Below, one piece after another: positions 8,082 through 17,493 of a DNA stretch of 64,000 nucleotides. The DNA comes from Gilvimarinus chinensis DSM 19667 (GTDB lineage: Bacteria > Pseudomonadota > Gammaproteobacteria > Pseudomonadales > Cellvibrionaceae). Made by a program: the position numbers and the translations under genes. The DNA lies in NCBI RefSeq assembly GCF_000377745.1, contig NZ_KB898713.1:1-64000 (forward strand), given 5' to 3'. Position 1 is the first letter of the stretch. Each line of letters starts with the position of its first letter. The notes below the pieces were generated by a model. That model ran no database searches. It worked only from the letters and a program-made list of their open reading frames with translations, and was not told the origin of the DNA.

Positions 8082-9635
8082 ATGTTGGAAGCTATCTGGA
8101 TTGCCTGCGCATTTGCATTAGGCTTAGCTGTGCGTGCCATCGGCCTGCCACCATTGGTTGGGTATCTGGCTGCGGGGTTTGCGGTTACGGGTTTGGGGCA
8201 GTGGATACAATTTCCCGCCTATGACGGCAAGGTGATTAATCACCTTGCGCATCTCGGAGTGCTGCTGCTGCTTTTTACGGTGGGGCTTAAGCTTCGGGTG
8301 AGAAATCTAGTACAGCCCGAGGTTATTGGTGGCGGATTGCTGCATTTTTTAATCGCTGTAATCTTGTTTAGTCCGGCAATGTACGTACTGCTGGAGGTTA
8401 GTTACTACGAGGCGCTTTTATTAGGTGTGGCTTTGTCGTTTTCCAGTACGGTTTTGGCGGCAAAGGTGCTTGACTCTAAACGCGAACTGCGGGCGTTTCA
8501 TGGGCGAGTTGCCATTGGTATATTGGTTGTTCAGGACTTGTTGGCGTTACTGGTGATCAGCTTGGCCGGTGATACCAGCCCCTCCCCCTGGGCGCTACTG
8601 GTACTTGGGTTACCTTTGTTGCGACCGCTCTTATTTAAACTCCTGGATGTTTGCGGTCACGATGAGCTTATGGTGTTGTTCGGTCTGCTGCTGGCCTTGG
8701 TCATTGGTGGGCTAGGGTTTGAGCATCTGGGGCTTAGCTCTGAATTGGGAGCTTTGGCTTTTGGAGTGCTGTTGGCAAAACATAAGCGAGCGACTGAATT
8801 GTCTAACTCACTTTGGAGTATTAAAGAAATTTTTTTGGTGGGGTTCTTCCTGCAAATCGGCATGAGCGGTTTGCCAGGTATGGACGCACTCATTTTAGCT
8901 CTGCTGGCAACCGTACTGCTGCCTCTCAAGGGAGCTGTGTTTTTTCTACTGCTGGTACTCTTTAAACTGCGTGCGCGCAGTGCCTTTTTGTCTTCGCTGG
9001 CGCTAACAAACTACAGCGAATTTGGTTTGATTGTCGCGGCTATTGTCTTACCGGAGTGGTTGGTGCCACTTGCTCTTACGGTTGCTGTTTCTTTTGTGAT
9101 TTCGGCACCGCTGAATCGTATCGCACATCCGTTTTACGAGCGTTTATCGAAAAAGCTATTGCGGTTTGAACGTGATATTCACCACCCGGACCAACAGCCT
9201 CTGTCGTTAGGCGATGCTGAAGTACTGATATTTGGGATGGGAAGAACGGGAACCGCGGCATACGATCAGTTAAAAGAGCGAACCCCCCGTCTAATTGCGC
9301 TGGACTCCGACCCCGGCAAAGTTGATCGGCATCGTAAAGAGGGGCGTAATGTGCTGTTCGCGGATGCGGAGGATCAGGTATTCTGGCAGGGCCTTGAGAT
9401 GAATCGAGTGCGAGCGGTGATTCTCAGTATGAGCGATATAGAAGCCAAAATTATTTCGGTGCGCCAGCTGCGTCAACGTGGCTATCAAGGTTTTATTGCC
9501 TCACATACGCTCTACCCCGATGAAGCGGATAAAATTAACACCGCGGGCGCGGATGAGACCTACCTGACAATGTCAGAAGCGGGAGTCGGTTTGGCCGAAC
9601 ATGTTCAGGAGCAATTACAAGAGCGCAGCGCCTGA
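8082..9635 (+). CDS. Kef-type monovalent cation:proton antiporter with TrkA-N domain
   Basis: A 517-residue CPA2-family protein: about twelve hydrophobic segments over residues 1-370, then a cytosolic Rossmann (RCK/TrkA-N) domain beginning VLIFGMGRTGTAAYDQL near 390. The family exchanges K+ or Na+ for protons and is gated by nucleotides or glutathione adducts at the RCK domain. The ATG at 8082 is chosen because it begins the first membrane helix and is preceded by AAGGA; the frame is open to a TTG at 8031. It diverges from the guanidine-riboswitch unit and converges with the next gene with an eight-base gap. Confidence 0.87.
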   Translation: MLEAIWIACAFALGLAVRAIGLPPLVGYLAAGFAVTGLGQWIQFPAYDGKVINHLAHLGVLLLLFTVGLKLRVRNLVQPEVIGGGLLHFLIAVILFSPAMYVLLEVSYYEALLLGVALSFSSTVLAAKVLDSKRELRAFHGRVAIGILVVQDLLALLVISLAGDTSPSPWALLVLGLPLLRPLLFKLLDVCGHDELMVLFGLLLALVIGGLGFEHLGLSSELGALAFGVLLAKHKRATELSNSLWSIKEIFLVGFFLQIGMSGLPGMDALILALLATVLLPLKGAVFFLLLVLFKLRARSAFLSSLALTNYSEFGLIVAAIVLPEWLVPLALTVAVSFVISAPLNRIAHPFYERLSKKLLRFERDIHHPDQQPLSLGDAEVLIFGMGRTGTAAYDQLKERTPRLIALDSDPGKVDRHRKEGRNVLFADAEDQVFWQGLEMNRVRAVILSMSDIEAKIISVRQLRQRGYQGFIASHTLYPDEADKINTAGADETYLTMSEAGVGLAEHVQEQLQERSA

Positions 9636-9643
9636 TCTTGGTG

Positions 9644-11413
9644 TCAGGCCTGCGGCAGGTTGTCTAACCGCTTGAGAATGTGAGGGAGCTGCTCCAGCGC
9701 ATCCAGATAGCGTTGCTGGCCCACGTTCTGCAGCAGGCAGGCAACGTAACTGGCAAGTTCCGCTGAAGTTTGCTCACTTTCCAGGCTGATGTCTTTTAGC
9801 GCATCTTTAAGGCCATTTTGTCCGTAGGGTGTTGTAGGGTATTGGCTGCCGAGAATGTCCATACCCCATTGTCCCCATTGGTAGGCTAAGCCGTCCGAGT
9901 CACTTATCAACACAGTGTAAGGTGTTATCTGTGGGTTGTATAAACAAACAGGCAGTGTGGCTAAAGCGCTTTTCAACATAGGCAGCGCTTGCTGTATTTT
10001 CTGTATTTGCTGTTGCTCTTCGGCATCGGCCGCTATGAGCAGCTGCTCGAATGTTGCCGCATCCAGTTGTTGCCATAAAAGTGGGTGCGCCTTTTGGTAG
10101 GCGCTGCGAAGTTCTTCGGGGATGGGCCAGCTGGCAAGGGCTTGTTTTATTTTCGGTGCTAGGTGTGCAAACTGTTCCGTTTGCACCGGTGGGGAGAAGC
10201 CATCGGTGGATAAAAGGTGGACGGCGAACCCGTTCAGCGAACCGGCGTAAATAAGATCTGGTGCAGGCAGCGCATCGGCGCCTGGGCTGGTTAACAAGCT
10301 AGCCTCATGTTGAGCCAGCGTTTTCTTGTTTTTATCAAACAGTTTCACAACGCAGCTTTCTCGGGTAGCTTTGTTTTCTACCCAGAGAGCAAATACGTTA
10401 GCCACATTGGTTTGCAGCCACCGGCTGTTAATCTCTTTTGAATTGTTAATTTCCCACTGCGCTTTACTTAATAATTCCGGTAACCAATGGTTGCGCGCGT
10501 CGGCGGCTAGCATACCGGTAAGGTCACTGTGGTCTGGAATGTTTTTGCTTAATAGAAGGTGCTCTTCAAAAAATATGGCCGATACCTTTTCGCGCTTGTT
10601 GGCTATGTCTGCAAGGTCAATAGCCGCTGCGCAAAATTTGCTGGAACCCTGGCGAGACAAAATAAGCGCAATAATAGTGAGCAAAATGGATGGCGCTGCA
10701 AAATAAAGATGATCAATAACGATAAAGCCAAAACTGATTAAAAAGCTGGTGTTTCCCAAGTTCTGTATGGCGCGATTGTAAACGACAGGCTTTTTCTGCT
10801 GGCGACTTTTCGCCAAAAACCAGTTTGCGATAGGTGCGCTGACAATAATAAAAGTAATAAGTGTGAGGCAGAGCCCAGGGTAAATAACACCAACCACCAC
10901 AAATACCAAACTGTTAAACAGTATCGCTGCGATAGAGGTGACTATTTTCTGGTAGGCGTTTTTTGCCAGCTCCTCTTGGTTTTCAAACAGAACCACTTTT
11001 CCGGTTTGAGCGACGATTTTGTCACAGGATGCATGGATGAGACGAGCGCAAAATTTATCGGTGGCTAAGTACACGATAAACATAAGAACCGCTACAAGAG
11101 ACAGCAGAAGAATAAGAGAGTTTATGGATAACTGATCAAATGGCGAGGGTATGTAAGAAGGTATTTCAGGCATACCCAGCAGCATAACGACCTTAATGGG
11201 CAATAAGGTGCCAATCATCAGAGCGGCTTGGCTTACCAGAGACAGCATAATCGCTGAGTAAGAGTGCGCGGGGGTGGATTTTAGCAATCTGGTCGATAGC
11301 TTACACATCCAATGGAAAAAAGAAGATTGATCTTGCAAGGCCGGCTCGCGTTGTTGATTAGACTGGGGAGTTCTGCGCTTTGCTGCGCCCGGCCAACCAG
11401 CAAATAATTGCAT
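9644..11413 (-). CDS. Membrane protein with C-terminal kinase-like (APH-fold-like) domain, unknown function
   Basis: A 589-residue protein of no recognised family. Residues about 50-260 hold five or six hydrophobic segments arranged like an ABC-exporter transmembrane domain, but there is no Walker motif. The C-terminal half (about 320-589) has a layout reminiscent of aminoglycoside-phosphotransferase folds: a CVVKLFDKNKK strand with Lys, HEASLL like the C-helix Glu, PAPDLIYAGSLNGFAVHLL like a hinge. Where an APH kinase has HxDxxxxN and a metal-binding Asp, this protein has YNPQITPYT and YQWGQW, so catalysis looks lost. The resemblance is my reading by eye. It follows the MFS symporter gene by 71 bases on the same strand and may be co-transcribed with the starch genes. 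Confidence 0.55.
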   Translation of the reverse strand: MQLFAGWPGAAKRRTPQSNQQREPALQDQSSFFHWMCKLSTRLLKSTPAHSYSAIMLSLVSQAALMIGTLLPIKVVMLLGMPEIPSYIPSPFDQLSINSLILLLSLVAVLMFIVYLATDKFCARLIHASCDKIVAQTGKVVLFENQEELAKNAYQKIVTSIAAILFNSLVFVVVGVIYPGLCLTLITFIIVSAPIANWFLAKSRQQKKPVVYNRAIQNLGNTSFLISFGFIVIDHLYFAAPSILLTIIALILSRQGSSKFCAAAIDLADIANKREKVSAIFFEEHLLLSKNIPDHSDLTGMLAADARNHWLPELLSKAQWEINNSKEINSRWLQTNVANVFALWVENKATRESCVVKLFDKNKKTLAQHEASLLTSPGADALPAPDLIYAGSLNGFAVHLLSTDGFSPPVQTEQFAHLAPKIKQALASWPIPEELRSAYQKAHPLLWQQLDAATFEQLLIAADAEEQQQIQKIQQALPMLKSALATLPVCLYNPQITPYTVLISDSDGLAYQWGQWGMDILGSQYPTTPYGQNGLKDALKDISLESEQTSAELASYVACLLQNVGQQRYLDALEQLPHILKRLDNLPQA

Positions 11414-11484
11414 GGTTGGCGAAGGCCTAATCTTAACGGATTGTCTGATTGAAAAGAAGCCGCTGCCTTATGGCGCAACGGGTG

Positions 11485-13017
11485 TCAGGTAGGCGATGTA
11501 CGCAACGGTGCTTCAGTAGCGGGCAGAGTGACCCTTAAAGTTGCCAGGGCCGCGATAGTGAAGCAGGCTCCACCCAAGAGCAAGGCGTAGATGCTGTTGC
11601 CTTTGAAAATTGTGCTTACCATCAACCCTAAAACGCTGGCTGCCAATATCTGCGGAATAACAATAAAAAAGTTAAATATCCCCATGTATACGCCCATTTT
11701 ATGGCCGGGCAAAGCGCAGGAAAGCATGGCGTAGGGCAGCGAGATGATCGACGCCCAGGCAAAACCAACGCCCACCATCGAGGCCAAGAGCCAGGCTGGG
11801 TCTTTGACCCACAGAAATGACACAAACCCTAAAGCGCCCAACAGCAGGTTGATGCAGTGTGTGAGTTTCTGGCCCAGCTTACGCGCCATAACGGGGATGA
11901 TAAATGCGGCCAGCATCGCGTAGCCGTTGTATGAGCCCAGCAAGACACCGGTCCAGTCAGCCCCCTGATTGTAGAGCTCGCCGTTTGTATCCAGCGCTCC
12001 GTAGTGGTGGCTGGTGACAGCGGGGGTGATATAAATCCACATCGAGAACAGCGCAAACCAGCTGAAAAACTGTACCAGCGCCAGTTGAATCATGGTGCGC
12101 GGCATGTGGAAAAAATCGTGGGTAATTTGGTACAGGCCATGGCCCGTGGCGCCACGATGTTGCAGGCTGGCGGCAATGAGCTGTAAAACGCCAAAGCCGG
12201 TACTGCAGGCGGCGAGTATGTAGAGCTCTGCGTGCAGTGAAAAAACAGCGACTACTGCTGCGCCCAAAGCCCCGATAGCAAACCACGCCAGGCCGCTTTT
12301 TTTGTAGTAGCTGGCGGGCTTAATGGCTGCCGAGTGCTCCGGGCTCAGCTGGCCTTCGGCCTCGTTGTATTCTGCCAGTTGCTCGGGTGAGTATTCACGC
12401 GTGCGGATAATCGTCCAGCCCACCGCCAGCAATACGGCCAAACCGCCCAGCGTAAACGACCAGATCACCGAATCGGGTACAACGCCGGGGGCTGCGGTAT
12501 TGCTAATGCCGATAACATTGGCCATCAGCCATGGCAGGCACGAGGCGACCACAGAGCCTACGCCGATAAAAAACGCCTGCATCACAAAGCCGAGGGTGCG
12601 CTGCTTTTGTGGCAGCATGTCGCCGACAAACGCGCGGAAGGGCTCCATGGAAATATTAATTGAGGCATCCATAATCCACAGCATTCCGGCGGCGATCCAC
12701 AGTGTGGGCGAGTGCGGCATAAAAAATAACGATGCACTGGTCGCTATGGCGCCCACCAGAAAGTAGGGGCGGCGGCGGCCGAGCCGGTTCCAGGTTTTAT
12801 CGCTGAAATAGCCGACAATAGGCTGCACCAGCAGTCCCGTCAGCGGTGCGGCGACCCAGAGTATAGGTAAGTCGTCTATTTGGGCCCCAAGGGTTTGGAA
12901 AATACGGCTGACATTGGCGTTTTGCAGGGCAAAGCCAAATTGTATGCCGATAAAACCAAAGCACATATTCCAGATTTGCCAGAAGCTAAGCTCAGGCCGT
13001 TGCGATGGTGTGCTCAT
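11485..13017 (-). CDS. MFS alpha-glucoside (maltose/sucrose-type) proton symporter
   Basis: A 510-residue transporter with about twelve membrane helices. The loop after helix 2 contains YFSDKTWNRLGRRRPYFLVG; the GRRRPY/F motif marks the glycoside-pentoside-hexuronide/SLC45-SUT group that carries sucrose, maltose and related alpha-glucosides. It would import disaccharides or short maltodextrins across the inner membrane. The gene starts 26 bases after the GH15 gene on the same strand, so both are probably transcribed from the operator-bearing promoter at 15.46-15.51 kb. Maltose is the most likely substrate by context; the exact sugar cannot be read from sequence. Confidence 0.85.
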   Translation of the reverse strand: MSTPSQRPELSFWQIWNMCFGFIGIQFGFALQNANVSRIFQTLGAQIDDLPILWVAAPLTGLLVQPIVGYFSDKTWNRLGRRRPYFLVGAIATSASLFFMPHSPTLWIAAGMLWIMDASINISMEPFRAFVGDMLPQKQRTLGFVMQAFFIGVGSVVASCLPWLMANVIGISNTAAPGVVPDSVIWSFTLGGLAVLLAVGWTIIRTREYSPEQLAEYNEAEGQLSPEHSAAIKPASYYKKSGLAWFAIGALGAAVVAVFSLHAELYILAACSTGFGVLQLIAASLQHRGATGHGLYQITHDFFHMPRTMIQLALVQFFSWFALFSMWIYITPAVTSHHYGALDTNGELYNQGADWTGVLLGSYNGYAMLAAFIIPVMARKLGQKLTHCINLLLGALGFVSFLWVKDPAWLLASMVGVGFAWASIISLPYAMLSCALPGHKMGVYMGIFNFFIVIPQILAASVLGLMVSTIFKGNSIYALLLGGACFTIAALATLRVTLPATEAPLRTSPT

Positions 13018-13043
13018 AACTCAGTCTCGTTTGTTGTTATTTT

Positions 13044-15425
13044 TTAATCGGCTTGCTGGTAGCGCTCGCCTACCGGAGGGTAATAATCCCACACGGCGCC
13101 ATCGGCAAGCGAGCGCAACAGTTTAATGTATTCGGCGTGGGTCCAGGCCAGCGGTGTTGCCGAATTTGTGCCTTCGCCCAGCTCGTAGCCGTACGCCTCG
13201 TTGCTGCCGACACCGTCCCAGACTTGCTCGGGCAGCATCAGCCCTTCGTTGGCAAAGTACTCCATACTGGCCACATAGCGACTTTTTAGCTGATCGACAT
13301 CTAATTCACCGCGCACCTTTTGTCGAGCCAGCTCATAGTGAGCGCGCTCTCCGGTCAGGAAGGGCCAGACACGGCCGCGCTGCGCGGGATGGTTTTCGCC
13401 CTCGGCCTGGTACCCTCGGCCATCCGTCACGCGCTCACCGTATCCGTCTCCGCCGTAGCGGCGCCAGCCGACATAGATATTGGACTTTTCTGGAAACTCG
13501 TAGCGCACGCGCAGGTAATCCGGGAGGGCATGGCTGTCCACTTCCTCCAGCGAAGCGACCACCTCAGGATGGTTGGCTGTGTGAACGCCGTAGCGCACCA
13601 GCTCCAAAAAGCCCGGGTCCACAATTTCGATCTCGTTCAGCGCGCCCTGACCATTGCGAGGAACAAGGCTACCCTGATCATTGGGGTCCTCATTTTGAGT
13701 AATACGCAAATAGTAGCGGCCGTCTCCGACCAAGGTTCCTTTATTGGTGACGGTGTGCTGATCCAGCTGCTGACGATACTGATCTGCGCGGGCCAGGTAA
13801 TGCGCAGCGCGCTCACTATCGCCTACCTGGGTAGCAAATTCCGCCGCGGTGACCAGCCCTGCAATAATCGCTGCGGTAGTGGAAGGCGAGTAACCCTCTT
13901 GTTCTTCCCAGCGCTCCTGCTGGGTATAGGGGGGCGTGATGTGGGTGTCGTTCCAGCCCAGGTTTACCTGGCCTCCGTCGGCTAAAAAGTCGGCCGCCGG
14001 GCGCAGCATTTTGTGGTACCAGGTCTGCGCGTCGGCATCGCTGAGAATGCCTTTCTGCCAAAGCTGCCAGCCCAGCATAATCGGCATGGCCGTTTGGTCC
14101 AGTTGCACGGCGTACCACTCCAGTGTGCCGTCTACATGGGTTTTTTGCAGAAACCAGCCGGGCGCGCCTTTATAGCCGGGCGTGCTCGAAGATGCCTGTA
14201 CCTTTTCCAGATAACGGAACGCCACCAGTGGTGTTTCGGTATCGCCCATCGCCAGGAAAGCCATTGCGACCTGATAAAAATCACGTGGCCACACGGCTTT
14301 ATAACCGGTTGAGGACTCTGTTGCCGGGACAACGTCGCCCCAGGGGTTAGACAAGGACGCAATAAGAGCACCGGCGTGGGTTTTGTCTTCCTGCGCTTTG
14401 AGCACCATGGCGCTGGCGTAGGCGAGCTTTCCGCCATCGGTGGCGGTGGCAGAAAGCTCTGGCAAGGGGGCAAGGCCCGCCAGGTAATCTTCCCAGCCGA
14501 TGGCATCGCCAGTGCCGTTGTAATGGGCCAAGGTGTCGTTGTAGCCCTGCGTTAAGCTATCGTTGGCAACGGCTTGCGCTTGCTCAGCGGTCTTGCCGTA
14601 GGCGAGGACAAAATCCCAGGTTTGTGGGCTTTTGCTGTCTACCGCTAACGCATGGCTAATACTTACATTGCCCAAGGCATCCCCAGTGGATTTGTATTGC
14701 CAATCTTGGCTGCCATCGGCGAGGTCTGTGGCTAGGTCAGAGGTGCCGACAAAGCCAACGCTTGGTTTGCTGCCTTCTGGTCCGACAATGGCGATGACAT
14801 TGTCGCCGTCGCGCGCGAACGCTGTGTCACCTTGGGTCCAGGCGGAATCATTGGTGCCAGTATTGGCGACGTGCGGGTTGGTCACCATATAGGCACTCAG
14901 GCCATCTTCAAAGGCGGTAAAAATAACCCGCTGCCACACGCTATTGCGGTTAGGGTCCGTGAATACGTGCTTTTCGATGCGGTATCGCCCTTGTGGGTCC
15001 GTATTGATGATTTTATAGGCCAAGGATAAAGGCCGACCGGCGGCGTCTTTGTGCAGATAATCAATATCCGTGATGGTGTCCTGGCTCTCGTAGTGGACGA
15101 AGTCTGCGCCCTGAATCACCAGCTCCATGTCTTTGATCTGCGCCTCATGTATCAGGCCAAACATGGTTTCCGTGACAATGCCTTGGGCAATAGAAAACCA
15201 CGCCTTGCTGACATCACCGGTAGCGGCGGCATTGCTGTACTGCCCATTGAGGTATTGTTCATAGCTGGTGCCAATACCGGTTTTACCGGAATAAGCCCAT
15301 GTGGGGGTGACCCCTGGTGCGCCGGGCGCGACAGCGCCTTGGGGTTTGCTGGCTAAGTCGTTACAGCCGGTGGTGGTTAGGGCGCAGATACTGAGGGCAC
15401 TAAAAGCCAAGTAATTTCGCAACAT
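13044..15425 (-). CDS. GH15 glucoamylase-like lipoprotein (glucan 1,4-alpha-glucosidase)
   Basis: A 793-residue exported enzyme expected to release glucose from the non-reducing ends of starch or maltodextrins. The N terminus (MLRNYLAFSALSICALTTTGC) is a lipoprotein signal with Cys21, so the enzyme is membrane-anchored. An N-terminal beta-sandwich domain precedes the (alpha/alpha)6 barrel; barrel motifs include WPRDFYQVAMAFLAMGD, LGWNDTHI, RWEEQEGYSPST with the candidate general acid Glu, and PLAWTHAEYIKL near the C terminus, typical for bacterial GH15. The ATG at 15425 is preferred to an upstream start because it begins the signal peptide. Numerous long antisense frames in this GC-rich gene are shadows. 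Confidence 0.9.
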   Translation of the reverse strand: MLRNYLAFSALSICALTTTGCNDLASKPQGAVAPGAPGVTPTWAYSGKTGIGTSYEQYLNGQYSNAAATGDVSKAWFSIAQGIVTETMFGLIHEAQIKDMELVIQGADFVHYESQDTITDIDYLHKDAAGRPLSLAYKIINTDPQGRYRIEKHVFTDPNRNSVWQRVIFTAFEDGLSAYMVTNPHVANTGTNDSAWTQGDTAFARDGDNVIAIVGPEGSKPSVGFVGTSDLATDLADGSQDWQYKSTGDALGNVSISHALAVDSKSPQTWDFVLAYGKTAEQAQAVANDSLTQGYNDTLAHYNGTGDAIGWEDYLAGLAPLPELSATATDGGKLAYASAMVLKAQEDKTHAGALIASLSNPWGDVVPATESSTGYKAVWPRDFYQVAMAFLAMGDTETPLVAFRYLEKVQASSSTPGYKGAPGWFLQKTHVDGTLEWYAVQLDQTAMPIMLGWQLWQKGILSDADAQTWYHKMLRPAADFLADGGQVNLGWNDTHITPPYTQQERWEEQEGYSPSTTAAIIAGLVTAAEFATQVGDSERAAHYLARADQYRQQLDQHTVTNKGTLVGDGRYYLRITQNEDPNDQGSLVPRNGQGALNEIEIVDPGFLELVRYGVHTANHPEVVASLEEVDSHALPDYLRVRYEFPEKSNIYVGWRRYGGDGYGERVTDGRGYQAEGENHPAQRGRVWPFLTGERAHYELARQKVRGELDVDQLKSRYVASMEYFANEGLMLPEQVWDGVGSNEAYGYELGEGTNSATPLAWTHAEYIKLLRSLADGAVWDYYPPVGERYQQAD

Positions 15426-15460
15426 GATTATTTTTCTCTTTAGGAGCAAATTCAACTGAC

Positions 15461-15489
15461 ACAATAATAGCCTGACTAGGCGGCCTCAA
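15461..15489 (-). promoter_or_regulatory. Putative sigma70 promoter of the GH15-MFS unit
   Basis: On the minus strand TTGAGG (15484-15489) and TATTGT (15461-15466) are separated by 17 bases. The -35 begins 12.5 bases from the centre of the ATACGTAT operator at 15498-15505, the same distance seen at three other promoters in this locus. The hexamers are imperfect, so the case rests largely on that shared spacing. Confidence 0.55.
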
Positions 15490-15494
15490 TGGAT

Positions 15495-15508
15495 TACATA
15501 CGTATTCA
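15495..15508. promoter_or_regulatory. Operator A, TACATACGTATTCA
   Basis: One of seven copies of a palindrome with core ATACGTAT in the starch locus. It lies between the divergent GH15 and GH13 genes, just upstream of the putative GH15 promoter. The central CG and short palindrome resemble LacI-family operators, but no regulator gene is in the window. Confidence 0.75.
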
Positions 15509-15522
15509 ATCGCTGCATTAAA

Positions 15523-15536
15523 TGCATACGTATGCA
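15523..15536. promoter_or_regulatory. Operator B, TGCATACGTATGCA (perfect palindrome)
   Basis: This copy is a perfect 14-base palindrome, 28 bases centre-to-centre from operator A. A TTGCGC -35-like element at 15542 follows at the standard 12.5-base distance and points towards the GH13 gene. Confidence 0.8.
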
Positions 15537-15541
15537 GTCTA

Positions 15542-15570
15542 TTGCGCACTATTTCCCTGCTGCACTAACC
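15542..15570 (+). promoter_or_regulatory. Weak putative promoter of the GH13 gene
   Basis: TTGCGC (15542-15547) is a possible -35; at 16-17 bases the -10 region reads ACTAAC or CTAACC, which is a poor match. The element is listed because its -35 keeps the exact operator distance seen for the other starch-locus promoters. Confidence 0.35.
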
Positions 15571-15673
15571 TTTCACGCATGAATGAGCGGTGGCGTTTCT
15601 GGTCTCTGCCGCTGCAGGCCGGGCCTGCAAAACAATAACAATGCCGGGCGAGAATTCGGCGAGGATGTATGTC

Positions 15674-17299
15674 ATGCAGCAACAACCTTGGTGGCGTGGA
15701 GCCATTATCTATCAAGTTTATCCCCGCTCTTTGATGGACAGCAACGGCGATGGCGTCGGCGATATTCCGGGCATTATCAGTAAGCTTGATTACATTAAAT
15801 CACTGGGCGTAGACGCTATCTGGGTTTCGCCGTTTTTCAAATCGCCGATGAAGGATTTTGGTTACGATATCAGCGATTACCGTGATGTGGATCCGCTGTT
15901 TGGAAACCTTGATGACATTGATCGTTTAATTTCTGAGGCTCATAACCGCGATATCAAAATTATTATCGATCAGGTGCTCAGCCATACCTCGGATCAGCAT
16001 CAGTGGTTTGCCGAAAGTCGTGTGGACAAAACCAACGCTAAGGCCGATTGGTATGTCTGGGCAGATCCGAGCGAAGACGGCACGCCCCCGAACAACTGGC
16101 TGTCGATTTTCGGTGGCTGCGCCTGGGAGTGGGAGCCGCGTCGCGGCCAGTATTACCTGCATAACTTTCTCAAAAGTCAGCCGGATTTAAATTTTCACAA
16201 TCCGCAGGTGCAGGCACAGATATTAGAAGAAGTGGAGTTTTGGTTACAGCGAGGCGTAGACGGCTTGCGCTTGGATGCCATTAACTTTTGCTTTCACGAT
16301 AAACAGCTGCGAGACAACCCGCCAAAACCACCGGCCGAACGACAGGGTCGAGGCTTCAGTGAAGACAATCCCTACGCCTTTCAGCGGCATTGGTACAACA
16401 ATACCCAGCCGGAAAATTTAGCCTTTCTGCAGCGTTTGCGAGCTTTACTGGATAACTATCCGGGCACAGTTAGTTTGGGTGAAATCTCGTCGGAAGATTC
16501 ATTGGCCACCATGGCCGAGTACACCCGCGGCGGCGACAAGCTGCATATGACGTATAGCTTTGAATTGTTAACAGATGACTTCTCTCCAGAGTATATACGC
16601 TCCACGGTGGAATCTTTGGAGGAAGGCATAGGCGAGGGCTGGCCATGCTGGGCGATCGGTAATCACGACGTGGCGCGGGTGCTAAGCCGCTGGGGCGGAG
16701 AACACCCCAGTCCGGAAATGGCGAAAATGTTAAATGCTATGGTGTGCTCGTTGCGCGGTAGTGTCTGTTCATACCAGGGCGAAGAGTTAGGTTTGACTGA
16801 GGTCGATCTACCCTTGGAAAAACTGCAGGACCCTTACGGAATTACTTTCTGGCCTATGTTTAAAGGCCGTGATGGTTGTCGAACGCCCATGCCGTGGACG
16901 GAGGCTGCAGGTGGCGGTTTTTCTACAGCGCGTTCGCAGTGGTTACCGGTAGCGGATGAGCATCGACAAATCAGTGTTGCCAGTCAAGAAAAGAATGCGA
17001 ACTCAGTATTGAATGCCTATCGGACCTTCACCGCCTGGCGTAAAGGGCTCTCTGCCCTGAAACACGGAGATATAAAGTTTCTATCTTGTGCAGACAATGT
17101 CCTTTCTTTTGTTCGCCGGGATGAAAACGACAGCATTCTCTGTTGTTTTAATTTCTCTTCCAAAGATACCTTGCTTGAAATTCCCCAGGATTTTGACACC
17201 CCGTTGACTGGCCACGGCTTTTCATTTGAGGTGAAAGAAAGAAAGGTATCTTTGCCACCTTATGGGGTTTGCTTTGTCGCTCGAGGAAAGGGCGATTAA
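15674..17299 (+). CDS. GH13 alpha-glucosidase / oligo-1,6-glucosidase, cytoplasmic
   Basis: A 541-residue alpha-amylase-superfamily enzyme without signal peptide, so it should split imported maltose or maltodextrins in the cytoplasm. All barrel motifs are present: nucleophile Asp201 in DGLRLDAIN, acid/base Glu270 in LGEISSED and transition-state Asp332 in IGNHDVARV. The start WWRGAIIYQVYPRSL and the segment DVDPLFG are typical of the alpha-glucosidase subfamily, and length fits. The ATG at 15674 is preferred because GAGG lies nine bases upstream; GTG at 15590 and ATG at 15665 are possible but poorer. Operators A and B lie upstream. Confidence 0.92.
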   Translation: MQQQPWWRGAIIYQVYPRSLMDSNGDGVGDIPGIISKLDYIKSLGVDAIWVSPFFKSPMKDFGYDISDYRDVDPLFGNLDDIDRLISEAHNRDIKIIIDQVLSHTSDQHQWFAESRVDKTNAKADWYVWADPSEDGTPPNNWLSIFGGCAWEWEPRRGQYYLHNFLKSQPDLNFHNPQVQAQILEEVEFWLQRGVDGLRLDAINFCFHDKQLRDNPPKPPAERQGRGFSEDNPYAFQRHWYNNTQPENLAFLQRLRALLDNYPGTVSLGEISSEDSLATMAEYTRGGDKLHMTYSFELLTDDFSPEYIRSTVESLEEGIGEGWPCWAIGNHDVARVLSRWGGEHPSPEMAKMLNAMVCSLRGSVCSYQGEELGLTEVDLPLEKLQDPYGITFWPMFKGRDGCRTPMPWTEAAGGGFSTARSQWLPVADEHRQISVASQEKNANSVLNAYRTFTAWRKGLSALKHGDIKFLSCADNVLSFVRRDENDSILCCFNFSSKDTLLEIPQDFDTPLTGHGFSFEVKERKVSLPPYGVCFVARGKGD

Positions 17300-17315
17300 A
17301 TCAGGCTCTGTGTTA

Positions 17316-17329
17316 TGAATACGTATGTA
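17316..17329. promoter_or_regulatory. Operator C, TGAATACGTATGTA
   Basis: Copy of the starch-locus palindrome 17 bases after the GH13 stop and upstream of the TonB receptor gene. Centre-to-centre distance to operator D is 34 bases. Confidence 0.75.
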
Positions 17330-17349
17330 AAGACACACTGCATAAAGAC

Positions 17350-17363
17350 TGAATACGTATGCA
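17350..17363. promoter_or_regulatory. Operator D, TGAATACGTATGCA
   Basis: Copy of the palindrome immediately upstream of the putative TonB-receptor promoter; its centre is 12.5 bases before the -35 TTG. Confidence 0.8.
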
Positions 17364-17368
17364 TTATG

Positions 17369-17397
17369 TTGTTTGGCGAAAAGGTGCGGCCTAGTAT
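17369..17397 (+). promoter_or_regulatory. Putative promoter of the TonB-dependent receptor
   Basis: TTGTTT (17369-17374) and TAGTAT (17392-17397) with 17-base spacing, about 97 bases before the receptor ATG. The upstream placement of operators C and D would suit an activator or a looping repressor. Confidence 0.55.
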
Positions 17398-17493
17398 TAA
17401 CCAAAGATAATGTTGGCCTCATTCAATAATAACCGGCATAAATCTTAGACGATCAAAAACAATAATTTAATATCCTGGCGAGAGGATCTAATC

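Noticed and set aside
13154-14312. Several plus-strand frames opposite the GH15 gene
   Set aside because: The GC-rich gene yields overlapping open frames on the other strand in all registers; none has a recognisable domain.
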